Below, one piece after another: positions 26,289-35,403 of a stretch of DNA of 60,393 nucleotides. Within the stretch, counting starts at the first letter, position 1. Every line of letters starts with the position of its first letter. The notes below the pieces were generated by a model that saw nothing but the letters and a program-made list of their open reading frames with translations, had not been told where the DNA came from and did not search any database. Origin of the DNA: JBLLJR01 sp047692235. Its GTDB lineage: Bacteria; Pseudomonadota; Gammaproteobacteria; Enterobacterales; Enterobacteriaceae. A program made the translations under genes and the position numbers. The DNA is taken from contig JBLLJR010000002.1 of assembly GCA_047692235.1 (NCBI GenBank), positions 1 to 60,393 of the forward strand, in the 5' to 3' direction.

Positions 26289-27410
26289 ATGGAACATGAT
26301 GAAATTTATTTAACTAGAGCGTTTAAACTATCACAATTAGGTAAATTTACAACTTCTCCAAATCCTAATGTAGGATGTGTTATTGTTAATAATAAAACCA
26401 TAGTTGGTGAAGGGTATCATAAATTTACAGGACAAGTACATGCGGAAATATATGCTCTTAAAATGGCAGGAAATTTGTCAAAAGGATCTACTGTTTATGT
26501 AACTCTCGAACCTTGTACTCATTATGGTAAAACAGCACCTTGTGTTGATGCGCTAATAAATTCTAAAATATCTAGAATTGTAATAGGAATGCTTGATCCA
26601 AATCCAAATATTACTGGTACTAGTATAGATAAATTCAAAAAAGCTGGGATAGAAGTTGTAAATAATACAAATTTATTAAATTTAAGAATAAACAAAGGTT
26701 TTTTTAAGCGTATGAAAACTGGATTACCTTTAATAACTCTTAAAATGGCAATATCATTAGATGGTAGAATAGCAATGAAATCAGGAGAAAGCAAATGGAT
26801 TACATCTTTACCATCAAGAAAAGATTTGCAAATTATTAGAGCTACAAGTGATGCAATACTTTCTACATCTTCTACTGTATTACGTGATAATCCTAGTTTA
26901 TCTGTAAAATGGTCTAAATTATCTTATGAGATACAAAATAATTATAGCATAAACACATTACGACAACCTATAAAAGTTATTATAGACAGCAAAAATCGTG
27001 TTAATATAAACCATAAAGTAATAACAAATTGTGGACGTACATTATTAGTTCGTTTAAAAAAAGATAATATTATATGGCCTAAATCAGTTGAACAATGTAT
27101 TATTCCAAAAAAATTAGATTCAAATAAAATTAAAAGAATAAATTTAACTTTTTTAATGAAATATTTAGGAAATAAACAAATAAATACTATTTTAGTAGAA
27201 GCAGGAGCAAGTTTAGCAAGTGCTTTATTGAAAGAAAAATTAATAGATGAATTAATTATATATCAAGCTCCTAAATTACTTGGACATGATGCTTATCCTT
27301 TATGTTTTTTACCAGAAATAAATAAGTTAAATGAAGCATATGTTTTATCATTAATAAATATTAAACAAATTGGTTCAGATATTCGTTTACATTTTAAATT
27401 ATATAAATAA
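26289..27410 (+). CDS. ribD: Riboflavin biosynthesis deaminase/reductase RibD
   Basis: Carries out steps two and three of riboflavin synthesis: deamination, then reduction of the ribosylamino-pyrimidine. It has 373 residues (367 in E. coli). The deaminase domain has the zinc site H51-A-E53 and PCTHYGKTAPC (75-85). The reductase domain starts near ITLKMAISLDGRIAM and includes EAGASLASALL. It forms ribD-ribH-nusB with short gaps. Retention points to vitamin B2 provisioning or self-supply of FMN/FAD. Confidence 0.97.
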   Translation: MEHDEIYLTRAFKLSQLGKFTTSPNPNVGCVIVNNKTIVGEGYHKFTGQVHAEIYALKMAGNLSKGSTVYVTLEPCTHYGKTAPCVDALINSKISRIVIGMLDPNPNITGTSIDKFKKAGIEVVNNTNLLNLRINKGFFKRMKTGLPLITLKMAISLDGRIAMKSGESKWITSLPSRKDLQIIRATSDAILSTSSTVLRDNPSLSVKWSKLSYEIQNNYSINTLRQPIKVIIDSKNRVNINHKVITNCGRTLLVRLKKDNIIWPKSVEQCIIPKKLDSNKIKRINLTFLMKYLGNKQINTILVEAGASLASALLKEKLIDELIIYQAPKLLGHDAYPLCFLPEINKLNEAYVLSLINIKQIGSDIRLHFKLYK

Positions 27411-27461
27411 TTTAAATATTAATTAATAATTAAAATAAATTTAATTAAGGTAATAATTAAT

Positions 27462-27941
27462 ATGAAAATAATAGAATGTAATAATTTATCTCCTGATGCT
27501 ACTATAGCTATAGTAGTATCACGTTTTAATGAATTCATAAATAAAAATTTACTTAATAGCGCTATCGATGTTATAAAACGTATTGGTCAGATTAAAGATA
27601 ATAATATTACTATAGTTTGGGTTCCAGGTGCTTATGAAATTCCTTTAATATCAAATATATTAGCAAAAAGTAAAAAATATAATGCTATTTTAGCTATAGG
27701 TACAATAATTAAAGGAGATACTAATCATTTTGATTATATATCTAAAGAATGTATTTCTGGTTTATCTAAAATATCTATTAAAAATTTAATACCAATTATA
27801 TTTGGCTTACTTATTACTGATAATATAAAACAAGCTATTGAAAGATCAGGTATTAAAAATACTAATAAAGGAGCAGAATCTGCATTAACTATGCTAGAAA
27901 TGATTAATTTATTAAATATAATAAAATCAACAAATATATAA
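27462..27941 (+). CDS. ribH: 6,7-dimethyl-8-ribityllumazine synthase
   Basis: Condenses the RibD pathway product (after dephosphorylation) with dihydroxybutanone phosphate. It has 159 residues (156 in E. coli, where the gene is called ribE). Family motifs are VVSRFNEFINKNLL, VWVPGAYEIPL, the catalytic-loop IGTIIKGDTNHFDYI and FGLLITDNIKQAIERSG, then NKGAESALTMLEM. It is preceded by TTAAGG. Located 51 bp after ribD and 15 bp before nusB. Confidence 0.97.
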   Translation: MKIIECNNLSPDATIAIVVSRFNEFINKNLLNSAIDVIKRIGQIKDNNITIVWVPGAYEIPLISNILAKSKKYNAILAIGTIIKGDTNHFDYISKECISGLSKISIKNLIPIIFGLLITDNIKQAIERSGIKNTNKGAESALTMLEMINLLNIIKSTNI

Positions 27942-27956
27942 ATAGGCATAAATATT

Positions 27957-28421
27957 ATGTTACACAATATTTCTAAAAGTCATGCTAGATATTGCGCTGT
28001 TCAAGCTATTTACTCATGGGAATTATCAAATAATAATATATCTGATATTGATCTAAATTTTTTTTTAGAACAAAATATATTTCATACAGATATTAATTAC
28101 TTTAATGATTTATATGTAGGTACTGCAATGAACTCAAAAAACCTAGATAAGTTATTTATACCATATTTATACCGTGATATAAAATATTTAGGTAAAATAG
28201 AGCATTCAATATTACGAGTAGCATTATTTGAATTAAATAAATTTAATAAAGTACCATATAAAGTAATAATTAATGAAGCTATAGATTTATCCAAAATATT
28301 TGGATCAGAAACAAGTTATAAATTTATAAATAGTATCTTAGATAAAATTATATCGAACAAAAATTGTTATGATAAAAAAAAAAATAATTTTATATTTAAA
28401 TTTCATATTAAAAATATTTAA
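27957..28421 (+). CDS. nusB: Transcription antitermination factor NusB
   Basis: With NusE it binds boxA RNA in rRNA leaders; boxA-like elements lie near both 16S copies here. It has 154 residues (139 in E. coli), longer by a lysine/asparagine-rich tail. SHARYCAVQAIYSWELSNNN at the N-terminus, ILRVALFELNKFNKVPYKV and INEAIDLSKIFGSETSYKFI are diagnostic. It ends the ribD-ribH-nusB series and converges with bioH, 51 bp away. Confidence 0.96.
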   Translation: MLHNISKSHARYCAVQAIYSWELSNNNISDIDLNFFLEQNIFHTDINYFNDLYVGTAMNSKNLDKLFIPYLYRDIKYLGKIEHSILRVALFELNKFNKVPYKVIINEAIDLSKIFGSETSYKFINSILDKIISNKNCYDKKKNNFIFKFHIKNI

Positions 28422-28472
28422 TTTTTAAGTATTTATTTGAATAAATAAATATTATTTATGAACTTTTAAAAA

Positions 28473-29243
28473 TTAAATATTTAATATAAATTTTTTAAAA
28501 TTTAACAGAAGATGGCAAAAATATTTTTTATGAGATATAAATGGAGCATGTATTGCATTCTTTATTATTATTTTTTTACTTTTGGGGATAATTTTATCTA
28601 ATAAATAAGCTATTTTATATGGTATTAAATTATCAAAATAACCATATATCCTTAAAAAAGGAACATTAATTTTTTTACATTCAACACGTAAATCATTTTT
28701 ATACATTAAATTTAAACCATCATATAAAGTTTTTTGAGATGGTTTTTTAAGTAAATGAATATCTTTTATAATGTTAAATTTTGTATTATTATAACTTATT
28801 TTTGAAATTTGAAAATTAAGAAATTTGTAAATGGTATCAAAAAATTGATTATTTAATTGATACATAAATTTTTGCATTTGACTTAATTTAATACCTGGCC
28901 AATTTTTTTTTTCAAATAAATATGGAGATGAAGAAACTGTAATTAATCCCAGTATATATTTTGGTTTTATAATTGCAGCTTTAGTAGCTATTAAACCACC
29001 CATAGACCATCCTAACCAAATAGCTTTTTTTGAAACTGTATCTAAAATAATATTAGATATTTGTTCAATATTTAACTGTTGATATTTATTATTTCCATAT
29101 CCAGGCAAATCAATTATATGTATTGTAAAATGATATTTAAGAATTTCAATTATATTACTCCATATGATTGAATTTATACCCCAACCATGTAATAAAATTA
29201 TGTTTATTTTACCATTTCCAATTGTTTTATGATTTAAATTCAT
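28473..29243 (-). CDS. bioH: Pimeloyl-ACP methyl ester esterase BioH
   Basis: An alpha/beta hydrolase that releases pimeloyl-ACP for biotin synthesis. It has 256 residues, the E. coli length. The oxyanion region LLHGWGINSIIW, nucleophile elbow GWSMGG (Ser near 81), acid in RIYGYFDNLIP and the histidine in NAIHAPFISH form the triad. It aligns with BioH rather than a generic hydrolase throughout. It is divergent from nfuA by 97 bp, as in the E. coli neighbourhood (gntX lost between). Whether bioABCDF exist lies outside the window. Confidence 0.93.
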   Translation of the reverse strand: MNLNHKTIGNGKINIILLHGWGINSIIWSNIIEILKYHFTIHIIDLPGYGNNKYQQLNIEQISNIILDTVSKKAIWLGWSMGGLIATKAAIIKPKYILGLITVSSSPYLFEKKNWPGIKLSQMQKFMYQLNNQFFDTIYKFLNFQISKISYNNTKFNIIKDIHLLKKPSQKTLYDGLNLMYKNDLRVECKKINVPFLRIYGYFDNLIPYKIAYLLDKIIPKSKKIIIKNAIHAPFISHKKYFCHLLLNFKKFILNI

Positions 29244-29340
29244 TAATTTTTCAATTTGAAATAATTAGTTAATAATATATGTATTTTACAAAAAAATATT
29301 ATATTTGTATAATGTATAATTTAATTATTTAAGGTTCATT

Positions 29341-29916
29341 ATGATTAAAATAAGTAAAAAAGCAATAAATCATTTTATAAATTTATTAAAAAATCAAGAA
29401 AAAAATACACAAATTAAATTATCTATTAATAATCCAGGTACATTCAATGCAGAATGTGAATTATCTTATTGTTCAATAAAATCACTTGATTTAAATGATG
29501 TGGAGTTGAAATATAATAAATTATCTATTTATGTTAATAAACATAACATAAAATATTTAAAAGACGCAGAAATTGATTTTATTTCAGATAAACTGAATTC
29601 TTCAGTTACATTAAAAGCACCAAATATTAAACCATCTAATTTAGATAAGAGTGCATCTTTAGAAGAAAAAATTATATATTGGTTAGAATTATCAATAAAT
29701 CCACAATTATATAAACATAATGGAAATGTAAAATTAGTTAAAATTACTAATGATATGAAAGTTATTTTAAAATTTGGAGGATCTTGTAATGGATGTTCTT
29801 TAATAGATTCAACTTTAAAAGAAGGAATAGAAAAAAAATTATTAAAAAAATTTACCAAAATAAAAGAAGTTATAGATATAACAAACCATATACATGGTGA
29901 TCATTCATATATGTAA
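29341..29916 (+). CDS. nfuA: Fe-S biogenesis protein NfuA
   Basis: A carrier of 4Fe-4S clusters for client enzymes including lipoyl synthase. It has 191 residues, as in E. coli. The N-terminal half is a degenerate A-type domain (MIKISKKAINHFINLL) whose cysteines are not those of IscA. The C-terminal Nfu domain has the cluster-binding C-x-x-C in FGGSCNGCSL, and a motif DITNHIHGDHSYM ends the protein. Clients LipA (this window) and possibly BioB give it a clear role. Start ATG follows TTAAGGTTC. Confidence 0.96.
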   Translation: MIKISKKAINHFINLLKNQEKNTQIKLSINNPGTFNAECELSYCSIKSLDLNDVELKYNKLSIYVNKHNIKYLKDAEIDFISDKLNSSVTLKAPNIKPSNLDKSASLEEKIIYWLELSINPQLYKHNGNVKLVKITNDMKVILKFGGSCNGCSLIDSTLKEGIEKKLLKKFTKIKEVIDITNHIHGDHSYM

Positions 29917-29957
29917 TTTTTTTAAATTATTTAAAATTAAATAAAATCTTTAAATTT

Positions 29958-31997
29958 TTATTTTTTTATATTTAGATTATTTAATATTGCATCTATTTTA
30001 GGTTTTTCTCCTAGAAAACTAATAACTAAATCCATTATATCTTCCGATCCACCTTTAGATAAAAATTTATTTAAAAAAGATATTCCTATCGTTTGATCAA
30101 ATATACCATGTTTTTTGAATTTTAACCAAAATGCAGAAGAAAATATATTAGACCATAAATAACTATAATAACCTGCTGCATATCCTCCGGAAAAAATATG
30201 ACTAAAAGTATTAGGAAATCTTTCCCATTTATAAAACGGTAAAATAGATATTTCTTTTTTTACTTTTAATAAAGTATTTAAAATATTTGTTGTATATTTA
30301 GCGTTGCTATGTATATACATATCAAATAAACTGAATTCTATTTGTTTTGTAATATTTAAAGCTATTTGATAATTTTTTAACTTTGGAATATTATTTAGAA
30401 TTTTTTCTGGAATAGGTTTATTAGTCATGAAATGTCCTGAAATCATTTTAATAACTTCTGGTTCATAACAATAATTTTCCATAAATTGACTAGATATTTC
30501 TACTGCATCCCATGCAATACCGTTTATTCCTGATACATTTGGGATATCAATTTTAGTAAGTAAATGTTGTAATACATGTCCAAATTCATGAAATAATGTA
30601 ATAACTTCGTTATGTGTTAGTAAAGATTGTTTGATATTATTTTTTGGATTACTAAAATTACATACTATATACGCAGATGGTTTTTGTATATTATTTTTAG
30701 ATATTTTATATCTATCTAAGTAATTATGCATCCATGCCCCACATCTTTTATTTGGCCTTGAATATATATCTAAATATACATTTCCAATTAAATTTTTTTT
30801 ATTATCAAAAAATTCAAAAAAACGAACATTTTTATCCCATACTTCTATATTTTTACGTTCTTTAACAGTAACATTATATATTTTTTTAATTATATTATAT
30901 AAACCAAATATAACTTTATTTTCTGGGAAAAATTCACGAAGCTTATTATTATTAATAGAAAATAAATGTTTTTTTTGTTTTTCACTATAAAACATTATAT
31001 CCCATGGATAAATTTTTTCTATTTTAAAATTTTTTTTTACAAAGTTACTTAATGTTTTAAATTCTAATTTGCATTGATTTTTTATATATTTGTGTAAATT
31101 TTTTAAAAATTCAAAAATTTCTTTTGAATTTTTAGCCATTTTTTTAAATAATGATTTTTCAGCATAATTTTTAAAATTTAATAAATTTGCTAATTTGTAT
31201 CTTAATTTTAATATTTCGTTAATGATATAACTATTATCCCATTTTGAATTATTTGGAAAAATTTCTGATGCCCTAGTATTATATGCATAATACATTTCTT
31301 TTCTTAATTTAATATTTTTACAGTAAGTCATAATATGTGAATATACTGGATAATCTAATTTTATTAACCACCCATCTTCACCTATTGTTTTAGCTTGCAT
31401 TTTACTAGAATATAATATTTCTTTTGAAACACCACTTAATTCTTTTGAATTTTTTATTAATTTACTCCATGAATTTGTAGAATCTAAAACATTATTATTA
31501 TATTTTAAACTTAAAACATTTAATTTATATGTAATATTTTTATAAATTTGTTTTTTATCATATGTTAATTCTAATCCAGAAAATTTAAAATCTTCTAATA
31601 TATTTTTAATACATCTTTTTTGAGCTATATTTAATTGATTAAAATTATCACTTTTATAAAAAGAAAGATAACATTGATATAATTTACGATTATGATTAAT
31701 CCAATTATCATATTCAAATATTATTTTTAAACTTTCTTCATATTTATTCCTTAAAATTTCATTATCTTGTACAGAATTTAAATGATTTATTATGGACCAT
31801 ATTTTAGATAACCAATTTGTTGAGTCAATTATTGGTTTACAAAAATTATTCCAAGTTATTTTTTTTTTAGAATTTGTAACATATTCTATAGTATTTTTAC
31901 AATGTTTAATAATATATTTTACTGCTGGTAAAATATGTTCATAATTTATAGAAGAAAATGGAGGTAAATGAAAATTATTTAATAAAGTATTATTCAT
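29958..31997 (-). CDS. prlC: Oligopeptidase A
   Basis: A cytoplasmic M3-family zinc metallopeptidase that degrades peptides and cleaved signal peptides. It has 679 residues (680 in E. coli). The start is ATG 31997 (MNNTLLNNFHLPPFSSI), matching E. coli MTNPLLTPFELPPFSK and preceded by AGGAA; a frame beginning 28 codons earlier is AT-rich spacer. The zinc site is LFHEFGHVLQH. GVNGIAWDAVE-type and FSGGYAAGYYSYLWS segments are conserved. It converges with nfuA. Confidence 0.95.
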   Translation of the reverse strand: MNNTLLNNFHLPPFSSINYEHILPAVKYIIKHCKNTIEYVTNSKKKITWNNFCKPIIDSTNWLSKIWSIINHLNSVQDNEILRNKYEESLKIIFEYDNWINHNRKLYQCYLSFYKSDNFNQLNIAQKRCIKNILEDFKFSGLELTYDKKQIYKNITYKLNVLSLKYNNNVLDSTNSWSKLIKNSKELSGVSKEILYSSKMQAKTIGEDGWLIKLDYPVYSHIMTYCKNIKLRKEMYYAYNTRASEIFPNNSKWDNSYIINEILKLRYKLANLLNFKNYAEKSLFKKMAKNSKEIFEFLKNLHKYIKNQCKLEFKTLSNFVKKNFKIEKIYPWDIMFYSEKQKKHLFSINNNKLREFFPENKVIFGLYNIIKKIYNVTVKERKNIEVWDKNVRFFEFFDNKKNLIGNVYLDIYSRPNKRCGAWMHNYLDRYKISKNNIQKPSAYIVCNFSNPKNNIKQSLLTHNEVITLFHEFGHVLQHLLTKIDIPNVSGINGIAWDAVEISSQFMENYCYEPEVIKMISGHFMTNKPIPEKILNNIPKLKNYQIALNITKQIEFSLFDMYIHSNAKYTTNILNTLLKVKKEISILPFYKWERFPNTFSHIFSGGYAAGYYSYLWSNIFSSAFWLKFKKHGIFDQTIGISFLNKFLSKGGSEDIMDLVISFLGEKPKIDAILNNLNIKK

Positions 31998-32388
31998 ATA
32001 ATAATTCCTATAAAATTTATGTATTTTGATACATATCAAATATTGTAAAAATTTAAAATTTAATGTATGTTTTAATATCATATATTAATTATATAAATTG
32101 AAATTTTTACTACAATATTAAATTTATTTTATTATTAATTTTAATTTATCAAAATATAATATTTTACAAAATTTTAAAATCTTTAATCTTATATTTTTAG
32201 TAAACTTTTAATATTTATACAATATAAAAATTGATTGTGTAAATGAATTAATTTTCTATATATTTTATATATATATTTAATATTTAATCTTTATTAATAT
32301 TATAAAATAGTAAATTAATTTTAATTACACTATTTAATTTATTACATTTTATTTTAATAAAATGTAAATTAGTTATAAGGAATATTGT
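31998..32388. other. 391-bp AT-rich spacer between prlC and marC
   Basis: A divergent intergenic region. It contains only the AGGAA ribosome site of prlC at the left and the TAAGGAATATTGT site of marC at the right. Long A/T runs and short inverted repeats occur, as expected by chance at this composition. I see no tRNA, small RNA, or convincing promoter. Confidence 0.6.
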
Positions 32389-33024
32389 ATGTTTGTTTCA
32401 TTGTTAGAAGCAGTTGGATCAAATTTAATGATGTTATTACCTTTGGTAAATCCTTTAGCTACAGTAGCTATATTTCTTAGTTTAAGTAAAAATTTTACTG
32501 AAAATCAACGTAATAATCAAGCATTAATGTCATCTATATATGCATTTATTATAATGATGATAGCATTTTTTGCTGGAACATCAGTAATGAATTTATTTGG
32601 TATATCTATTGTTGGTTTAAGGATAGCAGGAGGAATGATAGTTGCTTGTATTGGATTTCAAATGTTATTTCCGTCTGAAATAAATAACAAAAATAGTAAT
32701 AATAAATATAAAAATACAAATATAGCATTTGTGCCATTAGCTATACCAAGTATATCAGGTCCCGGTACTATATCTATGATAATAAGTACTGTTTCATCTA
32801 TGGATAATTATAAAACTAAATTTTATTTTCATATGTTAACATTTATACTTGTATTTTTTATAATTAGTTTTATTGTTTGGATAGTATTACGTGGATCTAG
32901 TATTATAATGAATTTTATTGGTCATAATGGTGTAGAAGCCGTTTCAAGATGTATGGGATTTTTACTAGTTTGTATGGGTATTCAATTCGTTATAAATGGG
33001 ATATTAGAAATTGTACATCATTAA
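32389..33024 (+). CDS. marC: MarC family inner-membrane protein
   Basis: A multi-spanning membrane protein of 211 residues (221 in E. coli MarC) with about six hydrophobic segments. Among MarC paralogues it matches MarC best: LLPLVNPLATVAIFLSLSKN, MNLFGISIVGLRIAGGMIVA, IAFVPLAIPSISGPGTISMI and MGFLLVCMGIQFVINGILEI are nearly E. coli MarC, not YchE or YhgN. Transport substrate is unknown; E. coli MarC is no longer thought to confer drug resistance. It stands alone, in a position unlike E. coli. Confidence 0.9.
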   Translation: MFVSLLEAVGSNLMMLLPLVNPLATVAIFLSLSKNFTENQRNNQALMSSIYAFIIMMIAFFAGTSVMNLFGISIVGLRIAGGMIVACIGFQMLFPSEINNKNSNNKYKNTNIAFVPLAIPSISGPGTISMIISTVSSMDNYKTKFYFHMLTFILVFFIISFIVWIVLRGSSIIMNFIGHNGVEAVSRCMGFLLVCMGIQFVINGILEIVHH

Positions 33025-33072
33025 ACTTAGTTAAGTTAAATATAAATATTATGTTACAAAATGATATTTATA

Positions 33073-33145
33073 TGCCCGAAGGAGGAATTGAACCACCGAC
33101 ACAAGGATCTTCAGTCCTTTGCTCTACCAACTGAGCTATTCGGGC
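33073..33145 (-). tRNA. tRNA-Phe (anticodon GAA)
   Basis: A 73-nt cloverleaf in the reverse complement. The acceptor GCCCGAA pairs with TTCGGGC and the discriminator is A. The D arm is GCTCAGTTGGTAGAGC, and anticodon stem AAGGA/TCCTT encloses CTGAAGA (anticodon GAA). It ends without encoded CCA. It lies downstream of aspA on the same strand, and only this one tRNA is found outside the cluster at 2.3-2.7 kb. Confidence 0.95.
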
Positions 33146-33228
33146 TACTACCTATAAATAGTAATTTATTTTATATAAATAGTCAATTCATATTTTAAAT
33201 TAATTATTATAATTAAATATAATTAAAT

Positions 33229-34653
33229 TTAATCTAAACATTTTTTAAATTTGTATTGCGGATTTATTAAATTTTCTTTAGAAAAAATTTCATTTAATTG
33301 ATTTTTCGTAAGTAAATTTTTTTCTAATATAACATCTATTACATTTTTTCCTGTTTCATCACAAATTTTACCTATCATGTCTCCATTTTTATGACCAATA
33401 AATGGATTTAAATAAGTTATAAGACCAATTGAATTTTTTACATATTTTTCACATATATTTTTATTTGCTGTAATACCTTTAATACATTTATTTTGTAAAC
33501 TATAACAAGCATTAGTTAAAATATTGATTGATTCAAACATTGATTGACAAATTATTGGCTCCATAGCATTTAATTGTAATTGACCTGATTCAGCTGCCAT
33601 TGTTATACAAACATCATTACCTATAATTTTAAAACATACTTGATTTACAACTTCAGGTAATACTGGATTAATTTTAGATGGCATCATTGATGAACCAGCT
33701 TGTAATTGAGGTAAATTAATTTCATTAAATCCTGATCTAGGTCCAGAAGATAGTAATCTTAAATCATTACATATTTTTGATAATTTAACAGCTAAACATT
33801 TTAATATGCTATGAATTAAAACATATGAACTACAATCAGATGTCGCCTCAATTAAATCTTCAGAAGCAACACATTTTAAACCACTTATTTCTGTCAATTT
33901 TTTAATTGCTAAAGATTGATATTCTTTTGGTGTATTTAATTTAGTACCAATTGCAGTAGCTCCTAAATTTATTTCTAGTAATATTTTTGAAATTTTAGAT
34001 AAATTATTAATTTCTTCTTTTAAAAGAATGCTAAATGCATAAAATTCTTGACCAAGTGTCATAGGAACTGCGTCTTGTAACTGTGTTCTTCCAATTTTTA
34101 TAATATCACTAAATTGCTTTGATTTAAGTTTTAATCCTCTTCTTAAATAAGAAATAGATTTTATTAATTTTTGAATAATTTTATATATAGATAATCGTAA
34201 TCCAGTTGGATAAACATCATTTGTTGATTGGCATAAATTAAGATGATCATTAGGATTTAAAAATTGATATTCTCCTTTTTTATATCCCATTAATTCTAAA
34301 CCAATATTTGCCAAAACTTCATTAACATTCATGTTAACAGATGTTCCCGCTCCACCTTGAAATAAATCTATTGGAAATTGATCCATAAATTTACATTTTA
34401 TTAAAATTTCATCACAAGCAATTAAAATTACATTTGCAATATAGTTAGGAATGACATTTAATTCTTTATTAGTTAAAGCAACAGCTTTTTTTACCATTAC
34501 TATACTATGTACTAATTCAGGAATATCACTAATACATGTATTACTAATGTGAAAATTTTCTTTAGCTCTTAAAGTATGAATTCCATAATATACATTTGAT
34601 GATATATTTCTATTTCCTATTATATCCTCTTCTGTACGAATAGTAGTTGACAT
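33229..34653 (-). CDS. aspA: Aspartate ammonia-lyase (aspartase)
   Basis: Interconverts aspartate and fumarate plus ammonium. It has 474 residues (478 in E. coli). Conserved blocks are FQGGAGTSVNMNVNEVLANI, LCQSTNDVYPTG, GRTQLQDAVPMTLGQEF and the catalytic loop GSSMMPSKINPVLPE. ATG follows AAAGGAATATA. Divergent to groESL, as in E. coli after loss of fxsA. In a symbiont it may supply fumarate from host aspartate, or the reverse; this is inference. Confidence 0.97.
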   Translation of the reverse strand: MSTTIRTEEDIIGNRNISSNVYYGIHTLRAKENFHISNTCISDIPELVHSIVMVKKAVALTNKELNVIPNYIANVILIACDEILIKCKFMDQFPIDLFQGGAGTSVNMNVNEVLANIGLELMGYKKGEYQFLNPNDHLNLCQSTNDVYPTGLRLSIYKIIQKLIKSISYLRRGLKLKSKQFSDIIKIGRTQLQDAVPMTLGQEFYAFSILLKEEINNLSKISKILLEINLGATAIGTKLNTPKEYQSLAIKKLTEISGLKCVASEDLIEATSDCSSYVLIHSILKCLAVKLSKICNDLRLLSSGPRSGFNEINLPQLQAGSSMMPSKINPVLPEVVNQVCFKIIGNDVCITMAAESGQLQLNAMEPIICQSMFESINILTNACYSLQNKCIKGITANKNICEKYVKNSIGLITYLNPFIGHKNGDMIGKICDETGKNVIDVILEKNLLTKNQLNEIFSKENLINPQYKFKKCLD

Positions 34654-34967
34654 ACGTATATATTCCTTTAAATAAAAAATTATAGTTTATAATAAAAAAA
34701 TTTTATTTAATAATTTTAAACAAAATATAATATATTATTTCTAATTTATTATATAAATATAAAATATTATATATCAAAAAATTTTAATTTTTTAAAATAA
34801 AATATAAACTTTAAGATATTATTAATATAAAAAATTATTTTAATATAATTAATTTTTTTTAAATAAAACTAATTTTTTATAAATATCTTAAATATGTTAA
34901 ACATAGTATATAATATATTATTTTTTTGTTAAAAAAAATAACAAAATTATTAATTTATTTAATACTA
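34654..34967. other. AT-rich spacer between aspA and the groE promoter
   Basis: This 314-bp stretch holds the aspA ribosome site at its left end and then almost pure A/T sequence. I recognise no gene, tRNA or structured RNA. A sigma-32 promoter for groESL begins at its right edge. Confidence 0.6.
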
Positions 34968-34997
34968 CTTGAAAGATTTTATGATCATCCCCATCTA
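34968..34997 (+). promoter_or_regulatory. Sigma-32 (heat-shock) promoter of groESL
   Basis: CTTGAAA at 34968-34974, a 14-bp spacer, and CCCCATCTA at 34989-34997 match the RpoH consensus (CTTGAAA, 11-16 bp, CCCCATnTA) essentially perfectly. The GC-containing hexamers stand out against very AT-rich surroundings, arguing for selection. The groES start is 68 bp downstream. The match predicts that rpoH is retained elsewhere. Confidence 0.9.
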
Positions 34998-35064
34998 TTT
35001 TGTAGCAATAAAGAATTTTATTAATTTTATTTAGTAAAGAGTCGTGAATTTTAAGGAGGTTTTA

Positions 35065-35358
35065 ATGAAAATTCGTCCATTACATGATCGTATTATAATC
35101 AAGCGAACAAAAGTAGAATCTAAGTCTGCTGGAGGTATAGTATTAACAGGATCAGCTGCTGGTAAATCTACTCGTGGATTAGTTTTAGCTGTTGGTCGTG
35201 GTCGTACTTTAGAAAATGGTGAAATTAAAGCATTAGATGTAACAATTGGTGATGTAGTAATTTTTAATGACGGATATGGTGTGAAAGTAGAAAAAATTGA
35301 CAACGAAGAAGTACTTATTATATCTGAAAGTGATGTATTAGCTATTGTTGAAAAATAA
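35065..35358 (+). CDS. groES: Co-chaperonin GroES
   Basis: The seven-fold lid of the GroEL chamber, 97 residues, same as E. coli. The start at 35065 (MKIRPLHDRIIIKR) is preceded by a perfect AAGGAGGT ribosome site; a GTG-started frame seven codons earlier reads through that site and is rejected. The mobile loop holds SAGGIVLTGSAAGKSTRG. groEL follows after 45 bp. The strong ribosome site and heat-shock promoter fit the very high chaperonin expression known in insect endosymbionts. Confidence 0.98.
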   Translation: MKIRPLHDRIIIKRTKVESKSAGGIVLTGSAAGKSTRGLVLAVGRGRTLENGEIKALDVTIGDVVIFNDGYGVKVEKIDNEEVLIISESDVLAIVEK

Positions 35359-35403
35359 TTCTAAATAATAATTTACACTTAACCAATTTAAAAGGAAATT
35401 GAA

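Noticed and set aside
32389..33024. YchE or YhgN identity for the MarC-family protein
   Set aside because: The N-terminal and central motifs match MarC much more closely than either paralogue.
32949..33134. Open frame on the plus strand overlapping the end of marC
   Set aside because: It reads out of frame through marC and then through the reverse strand of tRNA-Phe.
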